Origin: JAWLFY01 sp964462125
GTDB taxonomy: Bacteria > Planctomycetota > Planctomycetia > Pirellulales > Pirellulaceae
Direction of reading: 5' to 3'
DNA: 20,062 bases
Assembly: GCA_964462125.1 (NCBI GenBank)
Contig: CAYWXT010000086.1
Coordinates: 1-20,062 of the forward strand
The position numbers and the translations under genes were made by a program. Within the stretch, counting starts at the first letter, position 1. Every line of letters begins with the position of its first letter. Of the stretch, positions 7,788 to 15,308 are shown piece by piece. The notes under the pieces are model-generated. The model ran no database searches. It had not been told where the DNA came from and was given only the letters and a program-made list of their open reading frames with translations.

Positions 7788-7925
7788 TAACGGCAGGGCG
7801 CAAGCCCCCGGCCCACGCTTTTTTAACGGCTGGGCGCAAGCCCCCGGCCCACCCCACTTTTTTAACGGCAGGGCGCAAGCCCCCGGCCCACGCTTCTTTA
7901 ACGGCTGGGCGCAAGCCCCCGGCCC
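7788..7925 (+). repeat. Four tandem type 2 hairpin repeats in T-rich spacers
   Basis: Copies start at 7788, 7824, 7863 and 7899 (spacings 36, 39, 36). Each has TAACGGC, then A or T, then GGGC-GCAA-GCCC (7796-7807 in the first copy) and CCGGCCCA. The stem is GGGC/GCCC where type 1 has CGGC/GCCG, with the GCAA loop kept. The variable base alternates A, T, A, T, and spacers between copies are short and T-rich (CGCTTTTTT, CCCACTTTTTT, CGCTTCTTT). This suggests duplication of a two-copy unit of 75 bases. Confidence 0.9.
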
Positions 7926-7957
7926 TTCGAACCCGACATCCAAGCAGTGACGAACCA

Positions 7958-9274
7958 CTAACCCTCCATCCAATAGCCAGGCAAATCGTCCTTCGTTTCC
8001 CTCAAGATGCGCAGAATCGAAGCACGGGCGCCAGGACCCAAGTGGGCATACGCCTGCGACGTGTCCTGGCCGGTGAGCACCCGCCACAGCCGCCGATACA
8101 CCTGCCGCCGCACGCGGTCGTCCAGCGACGCGAACGCGGAGGAATAAATGAGGTAGCTGCAGGGATGCCGGAACAAACGCGTCTCCAAGTCAAACTCTCG
8201 CAATGACCGGCCGTCGCCGCAGGCGGGCCCTCGCTGAGTGAACTCCTCGGCGAACGGTGTCGATCCCCGGATCGGCGCGTGCAGTTTCGCTTCGTCGCTA
8301 AACAGCATGTAGTCGACGATCCGCTTGGCCGAACGGTCGATCACCGCTTCCAACGCTTGATCGGCGTTGCCATCGCCATCCGGGTCACCATCCCCAGCCG
8401 GGTCGGCATCGACCGCCCGACGAACCTCGTGGTTAGCCCGGGTGAACGCATTCTGCATTTGTGTTTGGTGCTCCAACACCATCAGCGCCACCACATCGCT
8501 GTGCGCTGACAGCCAGCGGGACGTATCGAAATCGTCGCGTAAATCCTCCCGCTGAAGATTCCCCTGTGCCACCAACTCGTCGTCTTCGAGAAAGGAATTT
8601 CCCATGTGCTGCATGCCGCCCAAGTCGCCGGTGACATACCAGCCTCCCCAGCGATCGGCGATCGGGCTGGTGTGATCGGTGATCGACGCTCGCGTCAAGC
8701 TGTTGATGACCCCACTGGGTCTGGTGAGGACGCTTCGCACGCCATGGCCGGGCACCCCTTGGGTCATCGGCACCTTGTGACACGCCAAACAGCGATCGTT
8801 CTCTCGCCGGAGCGCGGCACGGCGAGGCGTCATCCGGACGGTATAGAACGCCGCCCCGAGCTGCGGGTCGGTCGTGGAAATCTCTAGCAGTGGACTTCCC
8901 TGCACCCAACCAATGTACACGTCGTCATTGAAGTAGATCGCACGCGGATTTTCCGGCGAGATCCGGCCCATCTGCAAGCTTGTCTTGGAGAACACCATCG
9001 ACTGCGAGGAAACGGGGACCTCCAGCGCATCGAGCAACGACGGCAGATACCCAAACTCTGGTTGGTATTCGAGCGAAACGTCCCCGGCTTCCACCTTGGC
9101 AAACAGTTCCGTCACCCGGTTGTGACCCTCGGTGCCAAGATAGCGGAGACGCTCCTCTTGGACCTCCGACTGCGAACGGCCAAGGGACTGTCCACCCAAC
9201 AGACAGATCAAGGCGAGCACCACTCTCGCGGGCACCCGACAAAGCTCCACTCGGCGCATCGAGAACAATCGCAT
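7958..9274 (-). CDS. Exported protein with a single haem-c motif
   Basis: A 438-residue protein. An N-terminal signal sequence is likely (hydrophobic VVLALICLLGG at about 18-28, cleavage before about 35). One CxxCH haem-attachment site is at 162-166 (CLACH). Around it are conserved-looking blocks: MVFSKTSLQMGRISP and YFNDDVYIGWVQG before it, and ITDHTSPIADRWGGWYVTG with MQHMGNSF after it. The Met and His residues of the last block are candidate distal haem ligands. An Asp-rich insertion at 289-305 (DADPAGDGDPDGDGNAD) resembles calcium-binding DxDxDG repeats. I do not assign a named family; similar proteins occur in Planctomycetes and Verrucomicrobia as hypothetical cytochromes (from memory). 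It is probably a periplasmic electron carrier or oxidoreductase. No Shine-Dalgarno is visible; Met6 is an alternative start. The gene ends just before the repeat cluster. Confidence 0.75.
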   Translation of the reverse strand: MRLFSMRRVELCRVPARVVLALICLLGGQSLGRSQSEVQEERLRYLGTEGHNRVTELFAKVEAGDVSLEYQPEFGYLPSLLDALEVPVSSQSMVFSKTSLQMGRISPENPRAIYFNDDVYIGWVQGSPLLEISTTDPQLGAAFYTVRMTPRRAALRRENDRCLACHKVPMTQGVPGHGVRSVLTRPSGVINSLTRASITDHTSPIADRWGGWYVTGDLGGMQHMGNSFLEDDELVAQGNLQREDLRDDFDTSRWLSAHSDVVALMVLEHQTQMQNAFTRANHEVRRAVDADPAGDGDPDGDGNADQALEAVIDRSAKRIVDYMLFSDEAKLHAPIRGSTPFAEEFTQRGPACGDGRSLREFDLETRLFRHPCSYLIYSSAFASLDDRVRRQVYRRLWRVLTGQDTSQAYAHLGPGARASILRILRETKDDLPGYWMEG

Positions 9275-9467
9275 GGGCGGGTGCCGTGGGGGGATTGAAA
9301 TACAAAGCAGCGTGCAACGCGTGACGTGCTGTCAAGCTAGGCGTCGTTGATCGAGTCGTCAATATCGACCGGCAGACGCCTCACCGACGACGAATTTCTC
9401 ACCCGATTTCAGCTACACTGAAGGACCGCCCCGTTCGCTGGTCATCGACCGTTCCGCTTGCCCTGCC
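9275..9467. other. Divergent intergenic region, haem protein / DUF1549 cytochrome
   Basis: The 193 bases hold divergent promoters for two exported haem proteins. TACACT at 9414-9419 resembles a -10 box, but no matching -35 lies 16-18 bases upstream. No repeat copy is present. Neither start has a clear Shine-Dalgarno. Confidence 0.35.
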
Positions 9468-12400
9468 ATGACTTGGATTCGTTCATCCCGACGTTGCCGT
9501 TTGACGTTCGCGACCGTTCTGCGTTCCCTCGCAACGGGACCGTGGTGGATCGCCCTTGCCGGGGGACTCGGCGCATCGGTGATCGCCTCCGCCGCAGAGC
9601 CTGAGCCAACGCGTCAGGACCTCGAATTCTTCGAGTCGAAGGTCCGCCCGCTGCTGGCCGATCACTGCTATCAGTGCCACAGCGCCGACGCGGAGACGCT
9701 GCAGGCCGGAATTCGGGTCGACCACCGAGAAGGTTTGATCCAAGGTGGCGACTCCGGACCGGCCGTCGTACCAGGACAGCCCGAGGAGAGTCTGCTCCTT
9801 GAGGCGGTTCGCTACGAGTCGTTCGAGATGCCGCCACAGGGAAAATTGTCGGAAGCGGAGATTGACATCATCGAACGTTGGGTGGCGATCGGTGCGCCTT
9901 GGCCTGACGACCCCGAGGCGCATGGAAGTGACGCGACCGAGACGTTCGATCTGCAAGCCAGGAAGGCAGCCCATTGGGCCTGGCAACCGGTCCGTGATCC
10001 CACCCCACCGCCGGTGGCGAACGAATCATGGCCACAAAATAACATCGACCACTTTCTACTCGCCAAACTCGAAGCGGCAGAACTCTCCCCAGCGGCCCCC
10101 GCCGACCGGCGGAGTTTGGTGCGGCGGCTCTTTCTCGATTTGGTCGGCCTGCCCCCCACGCCCCAACAACTCGCCGAGGTGGTTCAGGCTGAGGGGGACG
10201 AGGCGATTGATCGGCTTGTCGGTCGATTGTTGGAGTCACAGCATTTCGGCGAGCGTTGGGGCCGACACTGGCTCGATCTGGTCCGCTATGCCGAATCACG
10301 CGGACACGAGTTCGATGAAGATGCCGTCAATGCCCACCAGTACCGCGACTATGTCATCCGCGCATTGAACGCCGATATCCCGTTCGACCAGTTCGTCCGG
10401 GAACAGATCGCAGGAGACCTGCTCCCCCAGCCACGCCTGCATCCCGAACAAGGGTTCAATGAATCGGTTCTCGGCACCGGTTTCTGGTTCCTGGGCGAAT
10501 GGGTTCATTCGCCGGTCGATATTCGCAAAGACGAAGCGGAACGTTTTGACAACATGATCGACGTGATGTCGAAAACGTTTCTCGGCTTGACGGTGTCCTG
10601 TGCTCGCTGTCACGACCACAAGTTCGACGCGATCTCCGCCGCCGACTACTATGCACTTTCCGGCTTTCTCCAAAGCAGCGATTACCGCCAAGTACGCTTC
10701 GAATCCGAACAGCACAACCGCTCGGTCGCAGAGAAACTGGCGGCATTGGATCGCGAGTTTGAAGCGAAACTGCGTTCGGTGATCGCGGAGGCGCTCGCAG
10801 CTGCCGCGGATCGCTCCGCAGAAGAATCCACTCGCACCGATCCGGCGACACCGGCAACGCATGCGAAGCGGGCAAACGACGCCCGCCTCGTCGTCGACTA
10901 CGGCAGCGCCGAGGACGCCGACGTCATGCAGGATGGCGTGATCTATGGTCAAACCCCACGCCGCGCCGGCGATCTGGTGTTGAGCCTCGACTCCGGCTCC
11001 CCCTCGTTGACCGTCGCTCCCTACAGCGCCGCGATCAACGATCCGTTTTGGGACGGGCTGACAAGCGAGAGCGAACCGACGACCAACCTTCGTGGAAAGC
11101 TGGACCCGTTGCCGCGAAGTGGGCGCACCCTCCGAACGCCAACGTTTGAGCTGACAGAGAACGTCGTCAACTGCCAAGTGCGCGGCGCCGGTCACATCGT
11201 CGCCTGTGTCGATTCGCATCGCCTGGTGGCCGGCCCACTGCACGGCGAGACGGTGCGGCGGGTGGAGTCTTCAGATCCAGATCGCGTTCGCTGGGTTTCC
11301 CTGAACCTCGGTCGGTATGCCGGTCATCGACTGCATCTTGAGTTCACGCCCGACGAGGGGGAAACGCTGGAGGTGCTGCGGGTCGTCGACGGGGAGGTCT
11401 CGGGAGAGCCGCGGATCGCCTCGGAGCCCGAGAACGGCCGGCCGTCGCGGTTGATGTTGGCCGAGGCGGTCGACCTGTGGTCCAGTGGACAGCTCGCCCG
11501 GCACCCCGACGCGGCGGAACTGGCGGGTCTTCTGCGCTGGGCGATGGCCGAAGATGAGTCCTGGCGGCAGGCGCGTGTCGCTGGCGAGACAACCGTCGCC
11601 GAAACGGTCGCCCAGTGGTCCCGGCAGCGCGAACGACTGCACGCGCAGCGACGCCTCGAGTCATCGCTGGCGATGGCGATGATCGACGGCAGCGGCGAGA
11701 ACGACCGTTTGCTGATCCGGGGGAACGCATCCAACCCCGGCGAGGAAATCCCCCGACGGTTTCTGGCGGCGATCGATGGGGAACAGCCGCTCGACATCGC
11801 ACAAGGAAGTGGTCGCTTGGAACTCGCTGCACGAATCAACGACCCGGCCAATCCGCTGACCAGCCGCGTGATCGTGAACCGGGTCTGGCACCACCTGATG
11901 GGACGCGGCATCGTCCCCACCACCGACGACTTCGGCGTGCTGGGCCAACGACCGACCCATCCTGAATTGCTCGATCACCTGGCGTCCTGGTTCGACCGCA
12001 ACGGTCGTTCGATCAATAACCTGATCCGTTACATCGTGTCGTCGTCCGCTTATCAAATGTCGAGTGAGCTTAGGGCCGAAGCGGAGCAGCAAGACCCGAA
12101 GAATCTTCTTTGGCATCACGTCCCGCCGCGGCGATTGGAGGGGGAAGTGATCCGGGACGCGCTGCTGGCATTGTCGGGGACGCTCGATCGAACGATGCAC
12201 GGTCCTTCGGTCCCGGTGCATTTGACCTCGTTCATGGACGGTCGCGGACGCCCGCCCAACAGTGGACCGATGGACGGGGACCGGCGGCGGTCGATCTATA
12301 TCGCGGTGCGCCGGAATTTCCTCTCGCCGTTCATGCTCGCCTTTGACAGCCCGGTCCCCTTCAGCACCATGGGGCGGCGCAACGTCTCGAACGTCCCCGC

Positions 12401-12680
12401 CCAAGCGCTGATCCTGATGAACGATCCGTTCGTCGTGGAGTGTGCACGCCAGTGGGGTCAACGTGCCGTGCTGGAAGTCCCCAGTGACATCGAGCACCGC
12501 GTGGCGTGGATGTACGAAACCGCCTTCGCGCGGCCGCCAACACCCAACGAACGCGGAGCCGCCGTGGCGTTTGTCCGCGGCGAAGCGACCGAGCGGGAGA
12601 CCAACCACAACGATCCGGAGATATGGAGCGACCTGGCCCACGCCCTGATCAACACCAAAGAATTCATTTTTCTCCAGTAG
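9468..12680 (+). CDS. Planctomycete cytochrome C, DUF1549 and DUF1553 protein
   Basis: A 1070-residue exported protein. A long basic leader with a hydrophobic core (about 25-42, ending ASAAEPEP) is the signal peptide. The PSCyt1 domain (about 52-120) carries CYQCH at 67-71 and the GDSGPAVVPGQPEESLLLEAV and EMPPQGKLSEAE blocks. DUF1549 (about 188-395) starts NNIDHFLLAKLEAA and holds a second haem site, CARCH at 378-382. A beta-rich insertion at about 555-645 (QVRGAGHIVACVDSHRLVAGPLHG) looks like a carbohydrate-binding or concanavalin-like module. DUF1553 (about 783-1040) starts with ARINDPANPLTSRVIVNRVWHHLMGRG. These proteins are abundant in Planctomycetes, nearly always beside a DUF1501 gene as here; they are thought to act in periplasmic breakdown of complex polymers, with no firm enzymology. 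A hairpin repeat starts two bases after the stop. Confidence 0.95.
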   Translation: MTWIRSSRRCRLTFATVLRSLATGPWWIALAGGLGASVIASAAEPEPTRQDLEFFESKVRPLLADHCYQCHSADAETLQAGIRVDHREGLIQGGDSGPAVVPGQPEESLLLEAVRYESFEMPPQGKLSEAEIDIIERWVAIGAPWPDDPEAHGSDATETFDLQARKAAHWAWQPVRDPTPPPVANESWPQNNIDHFLLAKLEAAELSPAAPADRRSLVRRLFLDLVGLPPTPQQLAEVVQAEGDEAIDRLVGRLLESQHFGERWGRHWLDLVRYAESRGHEFDEDAVNAHQYRDYVIRALNADIPFDQFVREQIAGDLLPQPRLHPEQGFNESVLGTGFWFLGEWVHSPVDIRKDEAERFDNMIDVMSKTFLGLTVSCARCHDHKFDAISAADYYALSGFLQSSDYRQVRFESEQHNRSVAEKLAALDREFEAKLRSVIAEALAAAADRSAEESTRTDPATPATHAKRANDARLVVDYGSAEDADVMQDGVIYGQTPRRAGDLVLSLDSGSPSLTVAPYSAAINDPFWDGLTSESEPTTNLRGKLDPLPRSGRTLRTPTFELTENVVNCQVRGAGHIVACVDSHRLVAGPLHGETVRRVESSDPDRVRWVSLNLGRYAGHRLHLEFTPDEGETLEVLRVVDGEVSGEPRIASEPENGRPSRLMLAEAVDLWSSGQLARHPDAAELAGLLRWAMAEDESWRQARVAGETTVAETVAQWSRQRERLHAQRRLESSLAMAMIDGSGENDRLLIRGNASNPGEEIPRRFLAAIDGEQPLDIAQGSGRLELAARINDPANPLTSRVIVNRVWHHLMGRGIVPTTDDFGVLGQRPTHPELLDHLASWFDRNGRSINNLIRYIVSSSAYQMSSELRAEAEQQDPKNLLWHHVPPRRLEGEVIRDALLALSGTLDRTMHGPSVPVHLTSFMDGRGRPPNSGPMDGDRRRSIYIAVRRNFLSPFMLAFDSPVPFSTMGRRNVSNVPAQALILMNDPFVVECARQWGQRAVLEVPSDIEHRVAWMYETAFARPPTPNERGAAVAFVRGEATERETNHNDPEIWSDLAHALINTKEFIFLQ

Positions 12681-12681
12681 C

Positions 12682-12698
12682 ACAGGCTGCCAGCCTGT
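12682..12698. repeat. Small hairpin repeat directly after a stop codon
   Basis: ACAGGCTG at 12682-12689 and CAGCCTGT at 12691-12698 are perfect inverted arms around one base; in practice a 6-bp stem with loop TGCCA. It begins two bases after the TAG of the DUF1549/DUF1553 gene. From general memory such ACAGGCT-CCAGCCTGT hairpins recur between genes in Rhodopirellula-type genomes. There is no T-tract, so it may be a transcript-end stabiliser or a mobile hairpin rather than a terminator. Confidence 0.7.
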
Positions 12699-12823
12699 AG
12701 GCCCCCGCGGCGACAATCCGAGACAACCCAACGTCCAAACACCTTCACGTGCGGCACGAGTTCGCACGGCCCGCGACACCAAACATCCATCACCAACTCC
12801 CTACCGAACCTCCACCACTCCCC

Positions 12824-14257
12824 ATGAACCGCACGTTACTCCGCCGCCCCGGCTGGTCGCGCCGCGAAATGCTATCGCACGCTGCCAGCGGTTTCGGCGC
12901 CGTCGCGCTGCAGGCACTGCTCAACGACCGCGGCTTCGCCGGCGATGGCCCTGTCCAAGCCCGGAACGCCGACCACGGCTGCCATTTCCCGCCCCGCGCC
13001 CGCCGCGTGATTTTCCTGTACATGGATGGAGGGCCGTCGCAGGTCGACACGTTCGACCCCAAACCGATGCTGGACAAATACAACGGAAAGGATCCGGGAG
13101 AATTGTTCACGGTGGAGCCGACCCAGTTCAACAACAACGGGAAGGTGCTCGCGAGTCCCTGGACGTTTCAATCGCACGGCCAGTCAGGAATCCCCGTCAG
13201 CACACTGTTCCCACACGTCGCGCGGTGCGCCGACGAGTTGGCGGTGATCCGCTCGATGACCAGCGAGTTCCCTGAGCATACCTTCGCCAATTACTTTCTC
13301 CACACCGGCAGCGGCTTCCAGGGTCGACCCAGCATGGGTGCCTGGGTGAATTACGGATTGGGAAGCGAGAGCCAGAACCTGCCCGGGTTCGTCTGCATCA
13401 ACGGCGGCTTGATCCCGCCCGGCGGGCTCGATTGTTTCGGTAGCGGGTTTTTGCCCGCCAGCTATCAAGGTTCCATCTTCAAACCGTCCGGCTCCGGCGT
13501 CGCCAATATCGAGCGAACCGAGCCGACCGACATGCGGCAGCGGCGCAAGCTCGATCTCGTCCGCCAACTCGACGAGCAAGTTGTCTCCCGCTACGGACAC
13601 CACGACAGCCTGGAATCGGCGATCGAGAACTATGAGCTCGCCTATCAGATGCAGATGGCCGTTCCGGAACTGATGGATCTGTCGTCGGAAGGTCAGGCGA
13701 CGCGTGCGCTTTATGGGATGGAGGCGAAGTTCGAACAGACTCGGATTTACGCCGCCCAATGCCTGATCGCGCGGCGGCTGGTCGAGCGGGGCGTGCGGTT
13801 CGTGGAGCTGACCTGTCCCCAGGTCCAAGGCGACCGCTGGGACCAACACAGCAATTTGAAACAAGGGCACGAGCGCAATGCACTGGCGGTGGATCAACCG
13901 ATCGCGGGGCTGCTAACCGATCTGCGGCAGCGCGGGTTACTCGATGAGACCCTGGTGGTGTGGGCAGGCGAGTTCGGCCGTACGCCGTTCGCGCAAGGGG
14001 CCGACGGACGCGATCACAACCCGTTCGGATTCACCCTCTGGATGGCCGGCGGAGGCGTGAAGGGAGGAACGGTCTACGGCGCGACCGACGAGTTCGGATA
14101 CAAGGCGATCGAGAACCGACTGGAGATTCACGACCTGCACGCCACGATGCTGCACCTGTTGGGAGTCGACCACACACAATCAACCTTCCGCTTCGGCGGC
14201 CGCGACATGCGACTGACCGACGTCAAAGGGCACGTGATCACCGACCTCTTAGCGTGA
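12824..14257 (+). CDS. DUF1501 protein with twin-arginine-like leader
   Basis: A 477-residue protein of the DUF1501 family in the alkaline-phosphatase/sulfatase superfamily. The ATG at 12824 gives a leader with SRREML at 12-17 followed by a hydrophobic GFGAVALQALL, a Tat-type signal that fits export of a folded metalloprotein; the GTG at 12749 would add 25 residues with no leader character. Family blocks present are FLYMDGGPSQVDTFDPKP, the SEFPEHTFANYFLHTG region, FVELTCPQVQGDRWDQH, AGEFGRTPF at 381-389, GRDHNPFGFTLWMAGGGVKGG (metal-site type HNP) and LEIHDLHATMLHLLGVDH near the end. It lies 143 bases after the DUF1549/DUF1553 gene on the same strand, the usual planctomycete pairing, and the two probably act together in the periplasm. 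No Shine-Dalgarno is visible. The substrate is unknown. Confidence 0.93.
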   Translation: MNRTLLRRPGWSRREMLSHAASGFGAVALQALLNDRGFAGDGPVQARNADHGCHFPPRARRVIFLYMDGGPSQVDTFDPKPMLDKYNGKDPGELFTVEPTQFNNNGKVLASPWTFQSHGQSGIPVSTLFPHVARCADELAVIRSMTSEFPEHTFANYFLHTGSGFQGRPSMGAWVNYGLGSESQNLPGFVCINGGLIPPGGLDCFGSGFLPASYQGSIFKPSGSGVANIERTEPTDMRQRRKLDLVRQLDEQVVSRYGHHDSLESAIENYELAYQMQMAVPELMDLSSEGQATRALYGMEAKFEQTRIYAAQCLIARRLVERGVRFVELTCPQVQGDRWDQHSNLKQGHERNALAVDQPIAGLLTDLRQRGLLDETLVVWAGEFGRTPFAQGADGRDHNPFGFTLWMAGGGVKGGTVYGATDEFGYKAIENRLEIHDLHATMLHLLGVDHTQSTFRFGGRDMRLTDVKGHVITDLLA

Positions 14258-14275
14258 ATGGGACAACACCCCGGA

Positions 14276-14602
14276 TCACAATCCAAGGAACGGAACGGGG
14301 ACCAAAAAGGCGTGCTGCTCGAAGACGTTCCATGCGCCGTTCCAGGAGATGAACTGGGTAAAGTAGACGACCAGCACATAGAAGGCGACGATGGGAATCG
14401 CAGCCAGCCGCGCCGTCCAGCGGACGAGCAACGACCGCGGTTGATGGTGACATCCCCGTACCAATCGCTGAACGAACAGGACTGGGGCCGGCGGTTGTGG
14501 TAGCGCTGACCACAACCGTCGCCGCACGTTGCTCAAAGCGGCGCTGTAATCCAAGACGTGTTGGTCTGATCGATGCCGCGGATGAACTCCGCACGTCACC
14601 AA
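14276..14602 (-). CDS. Possible small membrane protein or gene remnant
   Basis: An open frame of up to 108 codons from a TTG at 14600-14602. The second half is protein-like: a basic RWTARL stretch, a single hydrophobic segment IPIVAFYVLVVYFTQFI, then SWNGAWNVFEQHAFLVPVPF to the stop. The first half is less convincing and is crossed by a perfect 10-bp inverted repeat (14492-14518), suggesting that the original N-terminus is lost or interrupted. There is no ATG start and no good ribosome site. It converges with the DUF1501 gene, 18 bases apart. I do not recognise a family. It could be a short intact protein with a rare start, or the C-terminal remnant of a larger membrane protein; I lean to a remnant. 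Confidence 0.4.
   Translation of the reverse strand: MVTCGVHPRHRSDQHVLDYSAALSNVRRRLWSALPQPPAPVLFVQRLVRGCHHQPRSLLVRWTARLAAIPIVAFYVLVVYFTQFISWNGAWNVFEQHAFLVPVPFLGL
14492..14518. repeat. Perfect 10-bp inverted repeat
   Basis: CGGTTGTGGT (14492-14501) and ACCACAACCG (14509-14518) are exact reverse complements around AGCGCTG, which itself contains the palindrome AGCGCT. The element lies inside the doubtful membrane ORF. It would form a strong RNA hairpin on either strand and has no T-tract. Its appearance is that of a dispersed planctomycete intergenic hairpin rather than a coding sequence. Confidence 0.75.
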
Positions 14603-14654
14603 TCCCGGTTACGGTGACGAAAGAGCAGGTATGTTTCCCTGTTGACTGTTCTTT

Positions 14655-15308
14655 CTATCGCAGTACGCTCCTGGCGTCCTTGCGATCAATCCCGTAACTC
14701 CACCCATTCTCGTTCGGTGTGTTACTTTTTACGTGCCTCAGCCAGAGTCTCGCTGACACATCGGCGGCAAGTTCTGAGGTGAACGGTCGGCTGGAGGTGT
14801 GCTGCACGAAAAGGACGACATCCTCCACGACGATTACATATCCATGCGCCATGCTAGGCGGCGAGTCTCCGTCGCCCTCGTAGATATAGGTATATTCAAT
14901 GGCCTCTTCGCTGGCATTCACATCTGCACTCTGATCCCGTGCGTTGACCGAGACAAATTGATACCTAACCATCTCTGCAATCGGAGTTCCTGCGGACGCT
15001 GTGGAAAACCGAGCAGCCCCATCACTGCGAAACGTCTCGATCGACGCTTGACCGACAGGACCATGCGAGACCTTCACATCTGGACTCCCAAATTTCCACG
15101 CGACGAAGGAAAGCACCTCGTCCGACCCGTCTCTTTCAAAGTTCACCCACGAGTATTTGCCCCTCACACCGTCGTCGCCCCTCATCGACCATTCGCTGCC
15201 GAGACCGGGAAGTTCTCCGAAGAATGGAAGGTCGTATGCAGATGCTTCAGTATTTGCGACTACGCATACCAAAACCGCAATTGAAATGAAGGGAGTTTTG
15301 GGACGCAT
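14655..15308 (-). CDS. Secreted protein of unknown function
   Basis: A 217-residue protein. The ATG start has GGAGAG about 8 bases upstream, one of the better ribosome sites in the window. The N-terminus MRPKTPFISIAVLVCVVANTE is a classic signal peptide with probable cleavage near ASA-YD (about residue 24). The mature part is acidic and aromatic with beta-strand-like runs (YSWVNFERDGSDEVLSFVAWKFG, EYTYIYEGDG, GYVIVVEDVVLFVQH) and lacks cysteines, haem sites or any catalytic motif I know. I recognise no family. A hand count over 14701-15300 gives about 54% GC, clearly below the roughly 63-65% of adjacent genes, and it is flanked by degraded sequence, so recent acquisition is plausible. It is probably a single-gene unit. 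Confidence 0.75.
   Translation of the reverse strand: MRPKTPFISIAVLVCVVANTEASAYDLPFFGELPGLGSEWSMRGDDGVRGKYSWVNFERDGSDEVLSFVAWKFGSPDVKVSHGPVGQASIETFRSDGAARFSTASAGTPIAEMVRYQFVSVNARDQSADVNASEEAIEYTYIYEGDGDSPPSMAHGYVIVVEDVVLFVQHTSSRPFTSELAADVSARLWLRHVKSNTPNENGWSYGIDRKDARSVLR

Larger units (their letters stand above)
7690..7957. other. Repeat-filled intergenic region
   Basis: This 268-base gap lies between two minus-strand genes. About 60 bases next to the propeller gene probably hold its promoter and leader (a GAG about 11 bases before the ATG). The rest is one inverted type 1 hairpin copy (7751-7779) and four type 2 copies (7788-7925). Both strands stay open through the repeats and would encode repetitive peptides, but these follow the repeat period and are not genes. 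Confidence 0.7.

Noticed and set aside
7788..7925. CRISPR-like array
   Set aside because: The spacers are only about 8-11 bases, T-rich and similar to each other, and no cas gene is present.
7501..8087. Repetitive peptides on both strands across 7780-7925 (NGRAQAPGP- and GACALPLKK-like units)
   Set aside because: The periodicity comes from the DNA hairpin repeats, the unit lengths are multiples of three by chance, and the frames overlap real genes on either side.
9414..9419. TACACT as a -10 box for the DUF1549 gene
   Set aside because: No acceptable -35 sequence lies at the right distance; kept only as a remark in the intergenic entry.
11661..12782. A 373-codon minus-strand frame over the DUF1553 region
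   Set aside because: Shadow of the DUF1553 domain; no start context and no protein character.
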